In this document: piece after piece, positions 44,119 through 53,810 of the stretch
Numbering within the stretch: the first letter of the stretch is position 1
Layout of the letters: the number at the start of each line of letters is the position of its first letter
Assembly (NCBI GenBank): GCA_035489435.1
Contig: DATHKG010000024.1
DNA length: 64,000 nt
Direction: 5' to 3' (one strand)
DNA from: DATHKG01 sp035489435
GTDB taxonomy: Bacteria; Bacteroidota; Bacteroidia; Chitinophagales; Chitinophagaceae
Notes under the pieces: generated by a model
Told to the model about the DNA's origin: nothing
Database searches by the model: none
The model's input: only the letters and a program-made list of their open reading frames with translations
Position numbers and translations under genes: made by a program

Positions 44119-44538
44119 ATGCCAGATTTAAATAAACGCCCAATCAGGGTATTGGTTGCAAAGGTCGGGTTAGACGGCCATGATCGTGGTGCCAGGATCA
44201 TTGCTACTGCCTTACGCGATGCTGGCATGGAAGTGATTTATACCGGGCTAAGGCAAACCCCCGAAATGGTTGTAAATGCGGCATTGCAGGAAGATGTGGA
44301 CGCCATTGGTATTAGCATATTAAGTGGCGCTCATAATACTGTCTTCCCGAAAATCATTAAATTGATGGAAGAAAAAAATATGGATGATGTCTTATTGACC
44401 GGTGGTGGCATCATTCCTGATGAGGATATGAGAACGCTTAATGAAATGGGTGTAGGAAAATTATTTTCGCCCGGCACCAGCACCCAGGAAATCGCGGATT
44501 ATATCCGGACCTGGGTAAACGAACATCGAAACTTTTAG
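44119..44538 (+). CDS. cobalamin-binding domain protein (methylmalonyl-CoA mutase small-domain type)
   Basis: A 139-residue B12-binding Rossmann domain: base-off motif D19-G-H21-D-R-G24 (DxHxxG), then GISILSGAHNT and the LLTGGGIIPDED motif. It matches the free-standing C-terminal part of methylmalonyl-CoA mutase and related acyl-CoA mutases, which pairs with a separate large subunit. That subunit is not in the window. With the enoyl-CoA hydratase gene 108 bases downstream it suggests acyl-CoA metabolism. Confidence 0.93.
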   Translation: MPDLNKRPIRVLVAKVGLDGHDRGARIIATALRDAGMEVIYTGLRQTPEMVVNAALQEDVDAIGISILSGAHNTVFPKIIKLMEEKNMDDVLLTGGGIIPDEDMRTLNEMGVGKLFSPGTSTQEIADYIRTWVNEHRNF

Positions 44539-44539
44539 A

Positions 44540-44646
44540 TCATCAACTTATCATCACCACACTCACCACTCAACTCACCACTCACAACTCACAACTCACC
44601 ACTGAAAACTCATAACTCATCACTCATAACTCATAACTCATAACTT
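44540..44646. repeat. ACTCACCACTCACAACT / ACTCATAACT repeat
   Basis: About ten diverged units of ACTCACCACTCACA change to ACTCATAACTCATA close to the next start. It is the reverse-strand form of the ATGAGTT-type repeat seen at 2275-2343. Confidence 0.75.
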
Positions 44647-45426
44647 ATGACCTACAGCACAATCACAACTTCTTTGAATGATAACATCCTGACAATCACA
44701 ATCGACCGCCCGGAAAAGTTAAATGCCATAAATCAATTTGTGATGGATGATCTCGACAAAGTGATGGATGAGGTTTATAACAATCATGAGATCCGTTCTG
44801 TCATGATCACGGGCAGCGGTAATAAAGCTTTTGTTGCCGGTGCTGACATTTCTGAGTTTGAAGGTCTCGGCAAAGAAGAGGGAATGGCCATGGCAAAAAA
44901 AGGACAGGATGTTTTTTTTAAAATTGAAAACTCTCCAAAACCCATTGTGGCTGCCGTCAATGGTTTTGCACTTGGAGGCGGTTGTGAACTGGCCATGAGT
45001 TGCCATTTTCGGATTGCATCAGACAATGCTAAGTTTGGACAACCCGAAGTAAACCTCGGCCTTGTACCTGGTTATGGCGGCACGCAGCGACTGACACAAT
45101 TAGTCGGTAAGGGTCGTGCAATGGAACTTATAATGACAGGAGCGATGATCGATGCAAACACTGCGTTAACTTATGGCCTGGTTAATCATGTATCTACCCC
45201 GGAGGAATTAATCAATACAACCCTGTCTATCCTTAAAACCATCAACACAAAAGCTCCGCTTGCAATTGCAAAAGCAATCGCTGCTATCAATGCCGTTCAC
45301 AATGAAACCAAAGACGGGTACATTGTTGAGCTTACTGGCTTTGGTGAAAGTTTTGCCACCGAAGACATGAAAGAAGGAGCAAGCGCTTTTCTTGCAAAAA
45401 GAAAACCCGAATTTAAAGGAAGGTGA
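44647..45426 (+). CDS. enoyl-CoA hydratase
   Basis: A 259-residue crotonase-fold enzyme. Oxyanion-hole segments are AFVAGADISEF and VNGFALGGGCELAMSCHF, and both catalytic glutamates are present (in GGGCELAMS and FGQPEVNLGLVPGYGGTQRL). This pattern suits short-chain enoyl-CoA hydratase or 3-hydroxybutyryl-CoA dehydratase. It probably acts in fatty-acid or amino-acid degradation. The gene starts directly at the end of an intergenic repeat and is followed by another repeat of the same class. Confidence 0.95.
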   Translation: MTYSTITTSLNDNILTITIDRPEKLNAINQFVMDDLDKVMDEVYNNHEIRSVMITGSGNKAFVAGADISEFEGLGKEEGMAMAKKGQDVFFKIENSPKPIVAAVNGFALGGGCELAMSCHFRIASDNAKFGQPEVNLGLVPGYGGTQRLTQLVGKGRAMELIMTGAMIDANTALTYGLVNHVSTPEELINTTLSILKTINTKAPLAIAKAIAAINAVHNETKDGYIVELTGFGESFATEDMKEGASAFLAKRKPEFKGR

Positions 45427-45522
45427 ACACAGATATGAATTATGAATTATGAGTTATGAAAGGTTCCATTCATAACTCCTTAACTCATTCAATAACTTCA
45501 CTCACCATTCACCACTCACAAC
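45427..45522. repeat. ATGAATTATGAGTT / ACTCACCATTCACC repeat
   Basis: An ATGAATTATGAATTATGAGTT segment is followed by inverse-complement-like ACTCACCATTCACCACTCACA units, so the spacer can fold back on itself. Confidence 0.7.
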
Positions 45523-46923
45523 TTATTTTTTCTTAGGCTTAATCATTGAAGTGTCTCCAACCAACATAGGTAATACGTATCCCCCGGAATCAAGCCGGGC
45601 TGAAGGAAATGCAGTTTGTAGCTCGCGCCAGCCGGACCGCACCACTCCGGTTTCATAAAGGTATATATTACGTAAGCCTTTAAGGTTTTTCAGATTAATT
45701 ATTCCCTGCGCCGTTACTGCGGTTCCCACGAGGTTTATATCCTGTAAATCTTTCAACGAGGCTAGCATTGCCAAACCTTTGTCAGTAACAGCAGTATGTT
45801 GAAGATGTAGTCTTGTGAGGTTCGTGCACTTACTAATGTAGCTGAGGGCAGAGTCAGTTATTTTTGTATCACCTGCTTTCAGACTAACCAACTGTTTGCT
45901 TATTGGTATCAGTAACTTCATATCGTTATCAGTCACTTTATCTGTACTTACAAAATTCGCGCTGAGATAATTACTTTCTGAAGACACCGGTAATACAACT
46001 ACACCTCTCCTGCGCAGTGTATCAAGGGCAGACGGTTCCGCTTTAGATACTGGTATTGGCGGCACCTCTGGTGGTATTTGTTTGATAATCTCTGGTTTTT
46101 CCAATGCAGCCAGTAAAGGAACAATCTTCCCGGCCTGTGTGAGCTCTTTCACTTTTCGATCGAATGAAGCGCCTGATTCAACCCACCAATGCAGTAAGCT
46201 GATCTCATCTTTTGTTAATTGCTTTTTATCTTTTGGAGGCATGTGTTTTTTGTCTGATAATGGCAATAACAATCTTTTGACGATTTCACTTTCAGACAAA
46301 GAAGCTGTGTCTACAATTTCACCATTCTTCCCTCCTTTCATAATATGCTCAGGCAAATCAAGCCTCAGTTTACCTTTCTGTTTTCTATCGCTATGGCAAC
46401 TGTAGCATGATGTTGAAAGAATGGGTTTTACAATTTCGGTATATGCTACAGCCTGTTGAACATTTTCGATAGGTTTTCTTACCACCGTTTGAGCAGTATC
46501 TGCGGCGGGACCAAAAGAAAGATAGTCTTCTCCATGTGTCAAGGTGCCGCCGAGATGCCCGGTTATCATCAATAGTATCAACAATAAGCCACCGGTTAAA
46601 GTTGACCAGTTAGAAGCGGACCGCTTCTTAAGTTGATACAACCAGCCAAGACTTATAGCTGCCACCGTTATTCCCAGCCATTGGTGCCACCAAACGATGT
46701 CTTCATCATAATCGGCAGACTGAGACAACAAATACCCGGTGACACACGAAAGAACCGCAGCTATGCTTCCGATAGCGACACTGACGTTCAATGCCTTTTC
46801 AAGCATTATATTCGGATTTCTCCAGGCCATAAACCTGAACACAATAGCTATTAATAGGATCCCGATTGGTAAGTGGACAAGTAAAGGATGAAAGCGGCCA
46901 ATAAATTCAAGAACATTCAACAT
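45523..46923 (-). CDS. DUF2231 - planctomycete cytochrome - LRR membrane protein
   Basis: A 466-residue protein with three parts: an N-terminal DUF2231 membrane domain of about four helices (FIGRFHPLLVHLPIGILLIAIV onwards, to about 135), a PSCyt1-like cytochrome segment with C-Y-S-C-H and the downstream MPPKDKKQLTKDEISLLHWW (about 165-250), and leucine-rich repeats (about 340-450; TKITDSALSYISKCTNLTRLHLQ, TDKGLAMLASLKDLQDINL). It is the last gene of a four-gene operon that begins with the DUF1549/DUF1553 protein. It likely carries electrons at the periplasmic face. The LRR partner is unknown. Confidence 0.9.
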   Translation of the reverse strand: MLNVLEFIGRFHPLLVHLPIGILLIAIVFRFMAWRNPNIMLEKALNVSVAIGSIAAVLSCVTGYLLSQSADYDEDIVWWHQWLGITVAAISLGWLYQLKKRSASNWSTLTGGLLLILLMITGHLGGTLTHGEDYLSFGPAADTAQTVVRKPIENVQQAVAYTEIVKPILSTSCYSCHSDRKQKGKLRLDLPEHIMKGGKNGEIVDTASLSESEIVKRLLLPLSDKKHMPPKDKKQLTKDEISLLHWWVESGASFDRKVKELTQAGKIVPLLAALEKPEIIKQIPPEVPPIPVSKAEPSALDTLRRRGVVVLPVSSESNYLSANFVSTDKVTDNDMKLLIPISKQLVSLKAGDTKITDSALSYISKCTNLTRLHLQHTAVTDKGLAMLASLKDLQDINLVGTAVTAQGIINLKNLKGLRNIYLYETGVVRSGWRELQTAFPSARLDSGGYVLPMLVGDTSMIKPKKK

Positions 46924-46938
46924 CAGGCTTTGCAGAGT

Positions 46939-47862
46939 TTATGATTGATAACGTTTACGAAGCAATTTCATCATGTGTACATTTATTGCCCATTGATCAG
47001 CCAGCGGTTTCCTGGTATATGGCTCCGTTGGCATATAATCCGGTGGCCCAAACTCAGTAAGTATAGTTACAGGGGTATTTTCTTTTTTCTTGCGGTTCAC
47101 AATGGTATCCCACCATTGCAAATGCTGTGTAACTATCTTTTCCCATTCAGGTGCACGCGGATCATTTACCTGCGGTCCCTCCGGATGGCCAATGCGGGCA
47201 TGAATATGTTCGGCTCTCTGAAGTGCGAGATCAACAGCTTCCTGCTGATCCTGCAACATCGACTCATGCACATTGCACCAATGCGAAATATCCAGCGTAA
47301 GATGAAGCCCGGGATACTTGCGTATAAACTGTTTGGTGACATGGGCTGCAAACATGATCCTCGACCTGTGTGTTTCGTGGCAGATGTTAATACCGGTTTC
47401 AGTTGAAAGCGCAATGGTATGTTCGATAAAAGCGCCGTTTTGTTCGAATGAAAAATGATCACGTCCTGAATGACAGTTTATATACAACGGACGTTGAACC
47501 TGTTGCTTAGCGGCAGCAGTAACCGCATCTTTAAACAACTGCAGATGTTTGTTATAATCTGCTTCCCCACTGCCACATAAAAATCCTATTGCAAGGTTAT
47601 GTTTTTTCAGTGCTGCAAATAATTCATCCTGTCCTTTTTTTTCACCCGGCCACCACATTTCAATTCCGTCATAACCTTCCTGTTTAACCTTTGAACAATA
47701 TTCATCGAGACTTCCATTGAAGCCCCAGTTTGTAGCAAGTATTTTTAGATCCATACTATTTTTTTCAAGATTTATAAAAGCATTTGCGGCCGATGCCTTA
47801 TCAATCGCAGCTAACAACGCCGTTCCTGATAAGCCAAGAAATCCTCTCCTCGAAATTGACAT
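46939..47862 (-). CDS. sugar phosphate isomerase/epimerase-like TIM barrel, Tat-exported
   Basis: A 307-residue xylose-isomerase-like TIM barrel. The start MSISRRGFLGLSGTALLAA is a twin-arginine signal; a longer in-frame start at 47937 would run into the upstream gene and has a leucine-rich, unlikely sequence. Barrel landmarks are YDGIEMWWPG, NCHSGRDHFS, ICHETHRSRIMF, LTLDISHWCN, HIHARIGHPEG and ILTEFGPPDYM. The clustering of His/Asp/Glu at strand ends predicts a metal site. The gene is third in the planctomycete-type operon, which suggests a sugar-derived substrate in the periplasm. Confidence 0.88.
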   Translation of the reverse strand: MSISRRGFLGLSGTALLAAIDKASAANAFINLEKNSMDLKILATNWGFNGSLDEYCSKVKQEGYDGIEMWWPGEKKGQDELFAALKKHNLAIGFLCGSGEADYNKHLQLFKDAVTAAAKQQVQRPLYINCHSGRDHFSFEQNGAFIEHTIALSTETGINICHETHRSRIMFAAHVTKQFIRKYPGLHLTLDISHWCNVHESMLQDQQEAVDLALQRAEHIHARIGHPEGPQVNDPRAPEWEKIVTQHLQWWDTIVNRKKKENTPVTILTEFGPPDYMPTEPYTRKPLADQWAINVHMMKLLRKRYQS

Positions 47863-47929
47863 GGTATTATTGAGTATTAAAAAATTAAGCAACCATAAAT
47901 TCAGATATGATAGATTAAGAAGAGAAAGA

Positions 47930-49438
47930 TTAAGCAACTATATCACTGATCACATTGCCAGCAACATCTGTCAGCCTGAATGGCCTGCCCTGGAAATGAT
48001 AAGTAAACGTTTCGTGATCAAATCCCAATTGGTTGAGTATTGTTGCCTGGATATCAAAAGCAGTCGTTTTTCCGCTGACCGGTGCATAACCAATCTCATC
48101 TGTTTCACCATAGCTGCCACCGCGTTTAATACCTCCTCCCGCCATCCACATGGTGAATGCTTCAACATGGTGATCCCGTCCCTTGAAAGGATTTGTTTTA
48201 CCACCACGGTTTTCCATCATAGGTGTACGGCCAAATTCCCCGCCCCAAACAACCAGTGTTTCATCAAGCAGACCGCGTTGTTTCAAATCCAGTAATAATG
48301 CGGTCATAGATTTATCTGTTTCACGGCACTTGTTGATAAAACCTTCGTCCAATGCAGTTGAATTATCCGTGCCATGACTATCCCATCCCCAATCAAACAA
48401 CTGGACAAATCTTACTCCCTTCTCAACGAGTTTCCTTGCAAGGAGGATATTATTTGCAAAACAGGCTTTGCCTGGTTTAGTGCCATACATATCATGAATG
48501 TATTGTGGCTCACTTTTAATATCCATCACCTCAGGCACAGACATCTGCATCTTATAAGCCATTTCATACTGGCTTATCCTTGAAAGAATTTCGGGATCTT
48601 TAAACTCCTCGTATTGCTGCCGGTTCACTTCATTAATGGCATCAATAGAAGCCCGGCGTATATCCCTGTCCATTCCAGCGGGATCTTTTATAAACAAAAC
48701 CGGATCGCCTTCTGACCGACACTGAACGCCCTGGTATACAGATGGAAGAAACCCACTGCCCCAAACACTTTTGCCTGCATCAGGTAAACTGCCACCGGAA
48801 GTAAGCACTACAAATCCGGGAAGATTCTGGTTTTCAGTTCCGAGTCCGTAGGTAACCCAGGAACCCATGCTTGGTCTTCCCAGCCTTGGGGTTCCGCTGT
48901 GCATCATCAATTGTGCCGGTGCATGATTAAACTGGTCGGTTGTCATTGCCTTGATAAAACTTACTTCATCTGCAACGGTTGCAAAATGCGGTAGATTATC
49001 TGAAACCCAGGCACCACTTTGACCGCGTTGTTTAAAAACAGCCTGGGGACCCAGCATTTTTGGCACTCCTCTTATAAAAGCAAAACGTTTTCCTTCCAGC
49101 AATGAAGGAGGACAATCAAGACCGTCCAGTTTATTCAGTTCGGGTTTGAAATCAAATAATTCCAATTGGGATGGAGCACCCGCCATGTGCAGATAAATCA
49201 CGGATTTTGCCTTGCCTATTCCCGGGGATGTTTTCGCAGCCAGTGGATTTGCCGGATCGAATTGTAATGCCGTCACCGGTTGGTCAGCAGGGCCACAACC
49301 CCCAACTAGTGAGCCGAGCGCCAAAGCACCCAGACCCATAGCACTTTCACGGAGGAAATGTCTTCTCGTCCAAAAGCTAAGCGTTTTTACATTGGCTTCA
49401 TTTAGAAGCCGTTGATTATATAATTCTTTCTGAGTCAC
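47930..49438 (-). CDS. DUF1501 (alkaline-phosphatase-fold) protein
   Basis: A 502-residue DUF1501 protein with a Tat-like N-terminus (FWTRRHFLRESAMGLGALALG) about 20 residues in. The family belongs to the alkaline phosphatase/sulfatase fold; visible hallmarks are YLHMAGAPSQLELFD, FNHAPAQLMMHSGTPRLGRPSMGSW, LFDWGWDSHG, VWGGEFGRTPM and the GRDHHVEAFTMWMAGGG metal-site run. The activity is not established. It follows the DUF1549/DUF1553 gene by 21 bases. The pairing is highly conserved in Planctomycetes and some Bacteroidota. Confidence 0.94.
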   Translation of the reverse strand: MTQKELYNQRLLNEANVKTLSFWTRRHFLRESAMGLGALALGSLVGGCGPADQPVTALQFDPANPLAAKTSPGIGKAKSVIYLHMAGAPSQLELFDFKPELNKLDGLDCPPSLLEGKRFAFIRGVPKMLGPQAVFKQRGQSGAWVSDNLPHFATVADEVSFIKAMTTDQFNHAPAQLMMHSGTPRLGRPSMGSWVTYGLGTENQNLPGFVVLTSGGSLPDAGKSVWGSGFLPSVYQGVQCRSEGDPVLFIKDPAGMDRDIRRASIDAINEVNRQQYEEFKDPEILSRISQYEMAYKMQMSVPEVMDIKSEPQYIHDMYGTKPGKACFANNILLARKLVEKGVRFVQLFDWGWDSHGTDNSTALDEGFINKCRETDKSMTALLLDLKQRGLLDETLVVWGGEFGRTPMMENRGGKTNPFKGRDHHVEAFTMWMAGGGIKRGGSYGETDEIGYAPVSGKTTAFDIQATILNQLGFDHETFTYHFQGRPFRLTDVAGNVISDIVA

Positions 49439-49459
49439 AGCTCTCCTAGTTTTATCTGT

Positions 49460-52195
49460 TTAATTCTTTGTTATCAACTCATCAAGATTCAGGATTGCAT
49501 TTGCAACAACAACAAGCGCAGCTGTTTCGGGATTATTATGATGATCCATCATACCCACCATCTCACAGGTGCGGTCTGCATCCTTACGAAAATTTTCAAG
49601 TGATTCATTATATAGCCTGACCATCACCGTTAGCGCGGCAGGTGTGATCTTTTTGTTTAACGCAAGATGATAACCGTGGCTGATCTGTTCCCCGGTTGTC
49701 GTTCCACCTTCCTTTTGCATACGGAAAGCAAAATTCCTTGACATTTCCAGAAAAGATTCGTCGTTAAGTGTTACCAAAGCCTGCAAAGGTGTATTTGTTT
49801 TGATGCGCCTTGAAGTACAAATCTCACGTGCGGTACCGTCAAAGGTTATCATCGCAGGATACGGAGCTGTTCGTTTCCAGTATGTGTAAACAGCCCGGCG
49901 ATATTTTGCAGATCCGTAACTCATCTCCCATTTTTCATTTCCGGCATATGGCGAAAGCCAGATGCCATCAGGTTGATGGGGCATTACGCTTGGACCATAC
50001 ATTGTAGCATCCAGGAGTCCACTAAACACAAGCGACTGGTCACGAATTTGTTCGGCAGTAAGACGAACCCTGGCACCTCTTGCAAAAAATTTATTGTAAG
50101 GATCTTTTTCAAGCAACTGTTTATTGACCCTTGAATCCTGCCTGTAAGTCGAAGACATAACAATATCCTTCAATAATTTTTTTACACTCCAGTTATGTTC
50201 GTTCATAAAACGGCCAGATAACCAATCAAGCAACTCTTTGTACTCAGGTTGAGCGCCCTGGGTGCCAAGATCTTCCAATGTTTCAACAAGGCCGGTTCCA
50301 AACAGCTGTTCCCAAACACGGTTTACCATGGTCCTGGCTGTTAAGGGATTTTTTTTATCCGTCAGCCATAATGCCATACCCAGTCGGTTTGCCGGTGCAT
50401 TGGGAGGCATGGGATTCAGTGAGGCAGGCACACCAGGATTAACCTGCTTGCCAGCTACAAGCCAGTTCCCTCTTTCGAAAACATAAGTGTTCCGATGCAT
50501 GTCCGCTGGATTTTCCATCATTACAGGAGTAAGCGGTGTGTTGACTGAAAGCAGCGACCAGAATCGTTTTTCCTGCTTTGCAAATTCAGGTGATTGTTTG
50601 CCTGGCAACTGAGTACCGAAATGCAACCAATCGAACTGGACTCCGCCTTTTTCAGTGCCGGCAATAGTAGGATTTAGATAACGTAAATAGAGATCGTGAA
50701 CGCCCAGGGCTGGCGGAAATTGAAATTCAGTAATTTTCCAGCGGCCACTTGTTGTATCCAAAGGTATATTTATCAACATGGGTCCATCCGGGCGATCAAG
50801 CCGAACCTGGATCGAACCTTTTATTTGTTCGGCACGGTACCTGAAAATAAGTTGATTTTTATCCTGCAGGTTTACTGACTTAAAACGGGCTGTTCCTTTG
50901 TCACGGAACAATAACCATTTAGTATCATTCAGTTCACTGTTCACGAGTTGATCGGCCGTTAATGAGTGAATAGATGGCTCCCAGCTTTTCAAAAATTTCG
51001 TAATCGTTTTTACTTCAGTAGCGGAGGTTTGTTTGCTAAGCCAGTCTGTAAATAAATTCAGCTCTTTGTTTAACGAATCGTTGAAATGCCTTAGCTGTGG
51101 ATAATCTTCGTAAGTATCTTCATCACGGGTATTGTCGAAAAATGCCAGGAATTTATAGTATTCTTCATGAGTAAAAGGGTCATAAGGATGGCTATGACAT
51201 TGTACACAGGCAAAACTGGTTCCCATCAAAGTTTCCCAGGTGGTATTCACACGGTCAAGCACAGCCGCAGTCCGGAACTCGGCATTATCAGTTCCTCCTT
51301 CATCATTGGTCATCGTGTTCCTGTGAAATGCAGTAGCTATCAATTCTTCATCGGTTGCATCCGGCAACATATCTCCTGCAAGCTGATCAATAAGGAACGT
51401 ATTATATGGCAGATCTTTATTAAATGCTTTGATCAGCCAGTCGCGGTAACGCCAGATTACTCTTTTATTATCCCGTTCATAACCTTTGGTATCTGCATAC
51501 CTCGCAAGGTCAAGCCACATCGAGGTCCACTTTTCTCCATAAGCCGGAGAGGCGAGTAAAGAATCAACCAGGTTTTCGAATTGCTTCTCACCTGGATTAT
51601 CAATAAACTCCTTTGAAAAACCAGGACCGATGGGCAAGCCTGCAATGTCGAGGGTAACCCGGCGTAAAAGGGTCGGTGCATCTGCAACAGCCGCAGGTGA
51701 AATTTCTTCCTTCTTTAAACGGGTTAAAATGAAGCGGTCGATATCGTTATGAATCCAGGGATCATCAAGTTCAGGAACTTCTATTTGTTGCACCGGAACA
51801 TAAGCCCAGTGATTGCCCCAGACAGCACCTTCTTTGATCCATTGACGAAGCGTTGAAATCTGGTCTTTGGTAAGTGGTTCATGTTTAAACGGCATTCTTT
51901 CCTCGGGATCATTCAGCGTGAGTCGTCTTATCATCTCACTGTTTTCAGGATCGCCCGGGATGATCGCAGGTTTGCCGGATTCTGCATTTGCAAGTGCTTC
52001 GGTTCTGAAAAGGACACTGAAACCGGACTCTCTTTTAACCCCTCCATGACAGGTGATGCATTTAGAGTTGAAAATGGGCTTTACTTCAGTGTTGAAGTCA
52101 ATTGCCTTTCGGCTGGAACTGAGGGTAAATAACAATACAACGCCCACTAATAGCGTAATGACCCAAACCAGTTTTTTCGAGAAAAATGATCGCAT
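49460..52195 (-). CDS. planctomycete-type cytochrome with DUF1549 and DUF1553
   Basis: A 911-residue protein of the PSD1 type. Membrane anchor at residues 9-25, then a PSCyt1 haem site C46-I-T-C49-H50 with MPFKHEPLTKDQISTLRQW, then DUF1549 (about 135-345; DRFILTRLKKEEISPA, SPAYGEKWTSMWLDLARYADTKGYERD), a beta-sandwich insert (about 400-540) and DUF1553 (about 590-890; NRLGMALWLTDKKNPLTARTMVNRVWEQLFGTGLVETLEDLG). These proteins are thought to take part in periplasmic oxidation of sugars or sulfated glycans, but the reaction is unproven. It is first in the operon, with a divergent promoter region shared with fumC. Confidence 0.94.
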   Translation of the reverse strand: MRSFFSKKLVWVITLLVGVVLLFTLSSSRKAIDFNTEVKPIFNSKCITCHGGVKRESGFSVLFRTEALANAESGKPAIIPGDPENSEMIRRLTLNDPEERMPFKHEPLTKDQISTLRQWIKEGAVWGNHWAYVPVQQIEVPELDDPWIHNDIDRFILTRLKKEEISPAAVADAPTLLRRVTLDIAGLPIGPGFSKEFIDNPGEKQFENLVDSLLASPAYGEKWTSMWLDLARYADTKGYERDNKRVIWRYRDWLIKAFNKDLPYNTFLIDQLAGDMLPDATDEELIATAFHRNTMTNDEGGTDNAEFRTAAVLDRVNTTWETLMGTSFACVQCHSHPYDPFTHEEYYKFLAFFDNTRDEDTYEDYPQLRHFNDSLNKELNLFTDWLSKQTSATEVKTITKFLKSWEPSIHSLTADQLVNSELNDTKWLLFRDKGTARFKSVNLQDKNQLIFRYRAEQIKGSIQVRLDRPDGPMLINIPLDTTSGRWKITEFQFPPALGVHDLYLRYLNPTIAGTEKGGVQFDWLHFGTQLPGKQSPEFAKQEKRFWSLLSVNTPLTPVMMENPADMHRNTYVFERGNWLVAGKQVNPGVPASLNPMPPNAPANRLGMALWLTDKKNPLTARTMVNRVWEQLFGTGLVETLEDLGTQGAQPEYKELLDWLSGRFMNEHNWSVKKLLKDIVMSSTYRQDSRVNKQLLEKDPYNKFFARGARVRLTAEQIRDQSLVFSGLLDATMYGPSVMPHQPDGIWLSPYAGNEKWEMSYGSAKYRRAVYTYWKRTAPYPAMITFDGTAREICTSRRIKTNTPLQALVTLNDESFLEMSRNFAFRMQKEGGTTTGEQISHGYHLALNKKITPAALTVMVRLYNESLENFRKDADRTCEMVGMMDHHNNPETAALVVVANAILNLDELITKN

Positions 52196-52331
52196 GGCAA
52201 GCGTTTGACTTCTTTAAAAATACTACAAAGCTTTCAATAAAAATTTTCCGACCTTGCGATTCCGTTTATAATGAACCCTGTATACAGGAATGGCTGAAAT
52301 ATATAACAATTTTTAATAAATATTTAAGAGC

Positions 52332-53723
52332 ATGGAATTCAGGATTGAAAAAGATACAATGGGGGAAGTGAAGGTTCCCAAAGAGGCAATCTATGGTGCA
52401 CAAACACAAAGAAGCATTGAAAATTTCAAAATAGCGCAGGACATCAACCGGATGCCGAAAGAGATCATTAGGGCATTTGCCTATCTTAAAAAGGCGGCGG
52501 CTATTACAAATTTTGAAGCCGGCGTTTTGCCGAAAGAAAAATCTGATCTTATTGGCAAGGTTGCCGATGAAATACTGGAAGGTAAACTGGACGATGCATT
52601 CCCCCTGGTTGTGTGGCAAACGGGCTCAGGAACACAAAGCAATATGAATGTTAATGAAGTAATTGCCTATCGTGGTCATGTTATAAACGGGGGAAACCTG
52701 GGCGATAAGGAAAAATTCCTTCATCCTAATGATGATGTCAACAAATCACAGTCTTCCAATGATACTTTTCCGACCGCCATGCATATAGCGGCTTATAAGA
52801 TCCTGATGGAATTGACCATCCCTGCTATAGAAAGCCTTCGCGACACACTAAAAAATAAAAGTGAACAATTTAAAAAAGTTGTAAAAATTGGCCGCACGCA
52901 TTTCATGGATGCAACACCACTTACACTGGGACAGGAATTCAGCGGTTATGTGTCACAGTTAGATCATGGGTTGAAAGCAATAAAAAATACACTGCCACAT
53001 CTTTCGGAACTTGCCCTGGGTGGTACTGCCGTGGGAACCGGTATAAATACCCCGCCCGGCTATGATAAAAATGTTGCAAAACATATCGCCTCTTTAACAG
53101 GTTTACCTTTTGTTACTGCTGAGAATAAATTTGAGGCGCTCGCAGCACATGATGCGATTGTCGAAGCCCATGGTGCTTTGAAAACAGTAGCTGTGAGCCT
53201 TATGAAAATAGCCAATGATGTCAGGATGCTGAGCTCCGGACCCAGGGCCGGTATTGGCGAAATTTCAATCCCCGATAACGAGCCTGGTTCTTCAATTATG
53301 CCGGGTAAAGTAAATCCAACTCAATGTGAAGCATTAACGATGATCGCGGCACAGATCTTAGGAAATGATGTTGCAATAAATATCGGTGGAGCTACCGGCC
53401 ATTTTGAGTTGAATGTTTTTAAACCGATGATGATCTATAACTTTTTGCATAGTGCGAGACTGATCGGCGATGGTTGTAACAGCTTCAATGAAAGATGTGC
53501 AACTGGCATTGAACCTATAGAGGCAAACATAAAAAAACACGTAAACAATTCACTGATGCTGGTCACAGCGCTGAATACAAAAATCGGGTATTATAAAGCA
53601 GCCGAGATTGCGCAGACTGCTCACAAGGAGGGTACCACTTTAAAAGAAATGGCAGTTAAACTGGGCTATGTGACTCCGGAAGAGTTCGACGAATGGGTGA
53701 AACCGGAAAATATGGTTCGATGA
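52332..53723 (+). CDS. fumC: class II fumarate hydratase
   Basis: A 463-residue homotetrameric fumarase that hydrates fumarate to L-malate in the TCA cycle. Hallmarks are GEVKVPKEAIYGAQTQRS, WQTGSGTQSNMNVNEV, HPNDDVNKSQSSNDTFPTAMH, KIGRTHFMDATPLTLGQE and the signature GSSIMPGKVNPTQCE. Length and frame are normal. A strong terminator follows 90 bases after the stop. Confidence 0.97.
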   Translation: MEFRIEKDTMGEVKVPKEAIYGAQTQRSIENFKIAQDINRMPKEIIRAFAYLKKAAAITNFEAGVLPKEKSDLIGKVADEILEGKLDDAFPLVVWQTGSGTQSNMNVNEVIAYRGHVINGGNLGDKEKFLHPNDDVNKSQSSNDTFPTAMHIAAYKILMELTIPAIESLRDTLKNKSEQFKKVVKIGRTHFMDATPLTLGQEFSGYVSQLDHGLKAIKNTLPHLSELALGGTAVGTGINTPPGYDKNVAKHIASLTGLPFVTAENKFEALAAHDAIVEAHGALKTVAVSLMKIANDVRMLSSGPRAGIGEISIPDNEPGSSIMPGKVNPTQCEALTMIAAQILGNDVAINIGGATGHFELNVFKPMMIYNFLHSARLIGDGCNSFNERCATGIEPIEANIKKHVNNSLMLVTALNTKIGYYKAAEIAQTAHKEGTTLKEMAVKLGYVTPEEFDEWVKPENMVR

Positions 53724-53758
53724 ATTATGAGTGATGAGTGAGTGGTGAGTGGTGAGTT
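53724..53758. repeat. ATGAGTGATGAGTGAGTGGTGAGT repeat
   Basis: A short run of GTGATGAGTGAGTGGTGAG units begins at the fumC stop. A related TAATTCATAATTCA run lies at about 53905-53933, past the terminator. Confidence 0.7.
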
Positions 53759-53810
53759 TGTTTGAGAATTAATTAATGGTGTACAAATACAAAACCCGAG
53801 TACCAAAATT

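Noticed and set aside
44540..44646. Second CRISPR-like repeat stretch
   Set aside because: It is a degenerate heptamer-type repeat without spacers.
47863..47937. N-terminal extension of the TIM-barrel protein
   Set aside because: It is leucine/asparagine-rich repeat translation, runs into the upstream stop region, and comes before a clear twin-arginine signal.
52266..52619. 117-residue minus-strand frame over the start of fumC
   Set aside because: It is antisense to a clearly coding fumC and has no independent signal.
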